DNA from: JABSSA01 sp039975755
GTDB lineage: Bacteria; Pseudomonadota; Alphaproteobacteria; Rhodobacterales; Rhodobacteraceae
Length of the DNA stretch: 64,000 nucleotides
NCBI GenBank assembly: GCA_039975755.1
Contig: JBDWGM010000024.1
Span: forward strand, 1 to 64,000
Direction: 5' to 3'
Part shown: positions 61,640 through 64,000 of the stretch, piece after piece
How positions within the stretch are numbered: the stretch's first letter is position 1
How the letters are laid out: every line of letters begins with the position of its first letter
Made by a program: the position numbers and the translations under genes
The notes under the pieces: model-generated
The model's database searches: none
Told to the model about the DNA's origin: nothing
The model's input: the letters and a program-made list of their open reading frames with translations, nothing else

Positions 61640-64000
61640 ATGCTGTTTTCTGGACTAGACGGCGTCGAAATTGGACTGATCATTGTGTTTGTCAGTCTGT
61701 TTGGCGCGATCCTTTCGGGTTTCCCGGTGGCTTTTGCAATCGCCGGCGCAGGGATCATATCATTTACAATCATTGCCGCTTTGGATTCAGCTGGCCTGCT
61801 GATCCACCAAGCGATCGACACGTCTTCGCAGGCTTATCGAGAGCTGATAGCAAGTGGCATAAAGCAAGACGCGATTTCACTGTTTAGGTTCCCGGACTTA
61901 CCGCGTGTCGCTGAACCTGTCTTCCCGCAGGGATGGGAAATTGCGTTGGATCGCAATGTTTCATTCATTGTGAACCGCATGAACGAACGTGTTCTTGCCG
62001 GACAATCTATCGAAACGCTTCTTGCGGTTTTGATGTTTGTTCTGATGGGGATCACGCTTGAACGGTCCAAAATCGCGAATGACTTGCTGACAACTATGGC
62101 ACGCGTCTTTGGACCTTTGCCGGGTGGTCTGGCTGTGTCCATCGTGGTCGTTGGTGCGTTTCTTGCAGCGTCGACCGGTATCGTGGGTGCAACTGTTGTG
62201 ACCATGGGTCTCTTGGCTTTGCCAACCATGCTGCGCAACAATTACTCTCCTGAGATCGCGACAGGTGTGATCGCAGCGTCTGGGACGTTGGGGCAAATCA
62301 TTCCGCCGTCTATTGTTATCGTTCTGTTGGGCACTTTGGCAGGGGATTTGTATTCGGCTGCACAAGAAGACCGGGCCCAACTGGCCGGATGTTCTGATGC
62401 TTTGACCTATCTGGGCGAACCTGCAGTTGTGTCCGTCGGAACGTTGTTCCAAGCTGCGTTGCTGCCGGGTATCCTGTTGGCTGTTCTATACGCGCTTTAC
62501 GCCTTCGGCTACGCGCTGCTCAATCCGGAAAAAGCACCTGCCGTTGAAATGGGCGGGACCAATGCAGAACCGATCACACGCAACGAAGCGTTCACTTGGT
62601 TCCTTGGCATGCCTATCTTGGCCATTGTCGGCACAATCTTGTTAGGCAATCTTGGAATGGTGGGCAGTCAGTCTGTTGTCATCTCATCTTATTCGGATGC
62701 CGGACAGACAGCGAGCTTGCGCACGAATGTGAGTGAGCAATGCCAAGCGTCGATGATTGACCTGCATGGTCAAGTTGCGTGGGACGCCGCTATTGCAGAG
62801 CAGACCGCGATTGATGAAGCGGGTGGCATTGCAGAAAGCGAACGTCTGACTGAAGACGAATTGGCCGCTGCAGTGGAATCCGCGATAGACAATGCTGCGC
62901 CAATCGGAACGGGGACAGCCATCATATTGGTTCTGTTCTCGCTGATCCTGACCACTGCAAGAGGCGTGTCGCCTACATCCGACCCGCAACCTTTGCTGGT
63001 TGGCGGTATCGGCATTGCTTTGGCAATTTTGGTCGACATTCTTATCGTGTCTCCGACAACCTCTGCGTTGGCCTATGTCGTGCTGATGATCATTCCGATG
63101 GTGTTGATCCTGTATGGTGTGACGACTGCAATGGGACGGTGTGCCAAAAATGAACTGATCCGCGTGGTGTTCCCGCCTTTGGTTTTGATTGTCGCTGTGC
63201 TTGGGTCTATTCTTGGCGGAATTACCAATCCAACACCTGCTGCCGCACTTGGCGCAGGTGGGGCAATCATGCTGGCGGCGTATCGCAAACTGTCTGATTT
63301 GGATCGCAGTCCAAAAATCGTCATCTGGTCTACGATTGCGATCGTGGTGTGTATCCTGATTGGCGTGAACTTCGACCTTCGGGTCAACCAAGAAGGCGCT
63401 GGTTTTGAAAACTGGATCGCGTTCCTGTTCGCATATGCCGCTTACTTGTATGCATTGTTTGGACTGCTGTTTGCTTGCTGGATCTTGTACAGCTCTGGCG
63501 TGCTCAGCCCAATCGTACGGGAAACGGCCAAGGTCACATCGATGGTCTTCACGATTTTGATTGGTTCGCAAGTCTTGAACCTGGTCGTGATCTCCTTTGG
63601 GGGCGAACACTATATCCAGCAGTTCCTCAAAAGCTTCGATGATGAATTCACCGTCTTCTTGATTGTGATGATCGTGCTGTTTGTTTTGGGGTTTGTTCTT
63701 GATTTCCTTGAGATCATCTACATCGTCATCCCAATCGTTGGGCCGGTTATTTACGGTGGTTCATTTGACCCCAAATGGGTCACGATCATGATTGCCGTGA
63801 ACCTACAAACATCGTTCCTGACGCCACCGTTCGGATTTGCGTTGTTCTATCTTCGGGGTGTTGCTCCGAAGGAAGTCACAACCATGCATATCTATCGAGG
63901 CATCATACCGTTTGTTTTGATCCAGGTTGCAGGTTTGGCCTTGTTGGCAACATTCCCCAGCATTGTCACAATCGTACCGGATCTGATTGGCTTTAACTGA
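61640..64000 (+). CDS. TRAP transporter large permease (DctM), extended form
   Basis: A 786-residue inner-membrane permease, complete to a TGA at the window end. The usual DctM is about 430 residues with 12 helices. Here the canonical core is interrupted by extra segments: residues about 53-115 (QAYRELIASGIKQDAISLFR), around 235-260 (AAQEDRAQLAGCSDALTYLG) and about 350-422 (TASLRTNVSEQCQASMIDLH), the last with a periplasm-like hydrophilic stretch. Core motifs include LPTMLRNNYSPEIATGVIAA and GTLGQIIPPSIVIVLLGTL. Whether the additions are loops or extra domains cannot be settled by eye. It is cotranscribed with dctQ. Confidence 0.9.
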   Translation: MLFSGLDGVEIGLIIVFVSLFGAILSGFPVAFAIAGAGIISFTIIAALDSAGLLIHQAIDTSSQAYRELIASGIKQDAISLFRFPDLPRVAEPVFPQGWEIALDRNVSFIVNRMNERVLAGQSIETLLAVLMFVLMGITLERSKIANDLLTTMARVFGPLPGGLAVSIVVVGAFLAASTGIVGATVVTMGLLALPTMLRNNYSPEIATGVIAASGTLGQIIPPSIVIVLLGTLAGDLYSAAQEDRAQLAGCSDALTYLGEPAVVSVGTLFQAALLPGILLAVLYALYAFGYALLNPEKAPAVEMGGTNAEPITRNEAFTWFLGMPILAIVGTILLGNLGMVGSQSVVISSYSDAGQTASLRTNVSEQCQASMIDLHGQVAWDAAIAEQTAIDEAGGIAESERLTEDELAAAVESAIDNAAPIGTGTAIILVLFSLILTTARGVSPTSDPQPLLVGGIGIALAILVDILIVSPTTSALAYVVLMIIPMVLILYGVTTAMGRCAKNELIRVVFPPLVLIVAVLGSILGGITNPTPAAALGAGGAIMLAAYRKLSDLDRSPKIVIWSTIAIVVCILIGVNFDLRVNQEGAGFENWIAFLFAYAAYLYALFGLLFACWILYSSGVLSPIVRETAKVTSMVFTILIGSQVLNLVVISFGGEHYIQQFLKSFDDEFTVFLIVMIVLFVLGFVLDFLEIIYIVIPIVGPVIYGGSFDPKWVTIMIAVNLQTSFLTPPFGFALFYLRGVAPKEVTTMHIYRGIIPFVLIQVAGLALLATFPSIVTIVPDLIGFN

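Overview
The window reads as chromosomal DNA of a marine alphaproteobacterium of the Rhodobacterales (Roseobacter group). The evidence is the C4-pathway 5-aminolevulinate synthase (hemA), a RodZ-like/ispG pair, genes for DUF6477 and DUF6456 proteins, a non-pyrrolysine MttB homologue, a TRAP transporter, DUF1127 and MocR genes, TTGACG-type -35 boxes and a moderate GC content. Genus cannot be fixed from the sequence alone. I see no prophage, insertion sequence or CRISPR array.

Layout. 1-9.3 kb: a truncated membrane-anchored protein, tpiA, a 2-oxoglutarate/Fe(II) oxygenase, a leftward Fe-S/TfoX/SatD/DUF3307 group and a secreted RTX protein. 6.6-10.7 kb: tRNA modification genes (tgt, gluQ, trmFO) with a methyltransferase. 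10.9-15.1 kb: an ECHDC3-like crotonase and a hotdog thioesterase (divergent), a DUF1127 gene divergent from a MocR regulator across a repeated operator, then rplM-rpsI with promoter and terminator. 15.2-21.3 kb: a long leftward run (EamA exporter, P-loop ATPase, metAA, hydrolase, ppk2, tetR, VOC protein, decayed gene). 21.4-26.5 kb: FadL-like porin, second EamA exporter, ABM protein, a sulfotransferase remnant and guaA. 26.7-35.1 kb: membrane protein, MttB homologue, DUF6477/DUF6456 proteins, a methyltransferase, two identical tRNA-Asp genes, a haloacetate-dehalogenase-like enzyme and an M20 peptidase. 35.3-41.2 kb: hemA, RodZ-like protein, ispG, a frameshifted histidine kinase and a DsbA-like protein. 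41.2-48.8 kb: M48 protease, aminotransferase, peptidoglycan amidase, PBP1A and prfB. 49-56.3 kb: amidase, a Rieske oxygenase with a small partner, an XRE regulator, then ilvB/ilvN with an intervening DUF2513 gene and a leader-peptide attenuator. 56.3-64 kb: a chemoreceptor-like fragment, a two-component system and a TakP-type TRAP transporter.

How genes work together. Tgt installs the queuosine precursor and GluQ glutamylates queuosine on tRNA-Asp, and the window also carries two tRNA-Asp genes. MetAA has glutamate at position 111, which predicts acetyl-CoA rather than succinyl-CoA use. The ilv operon starts at a clear promoter, encodes a 15-residue leader peptide with six consecutive branched-chain residues, and has a terminator whose base can pair with the leader's own 3' end. 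The Cache-domain sensor kinase and LuxR-type regulator lie divergent from the TRAP genes and probably control them.

Most interesting signals: (1) an alternating array of a 9-bp element (GCTTGCTTT) upstream of a SatD-like/HTH protein paired with a DUF3307 membrane protein; (2) the ilv attenuator; (3) three ATTG..ACAAT elements between the MocR and DUF1127 genes, one lying over the MocR start codon; (4) a DUF2513 gene inserted between the two acetolactate synthase genes; (5) three disrupted genes (a small membrane protein, a sulfotransferase, a histidine kinase); (6) a Rieske oxygenase with a glutamate at the usual bridging-aspartate position.
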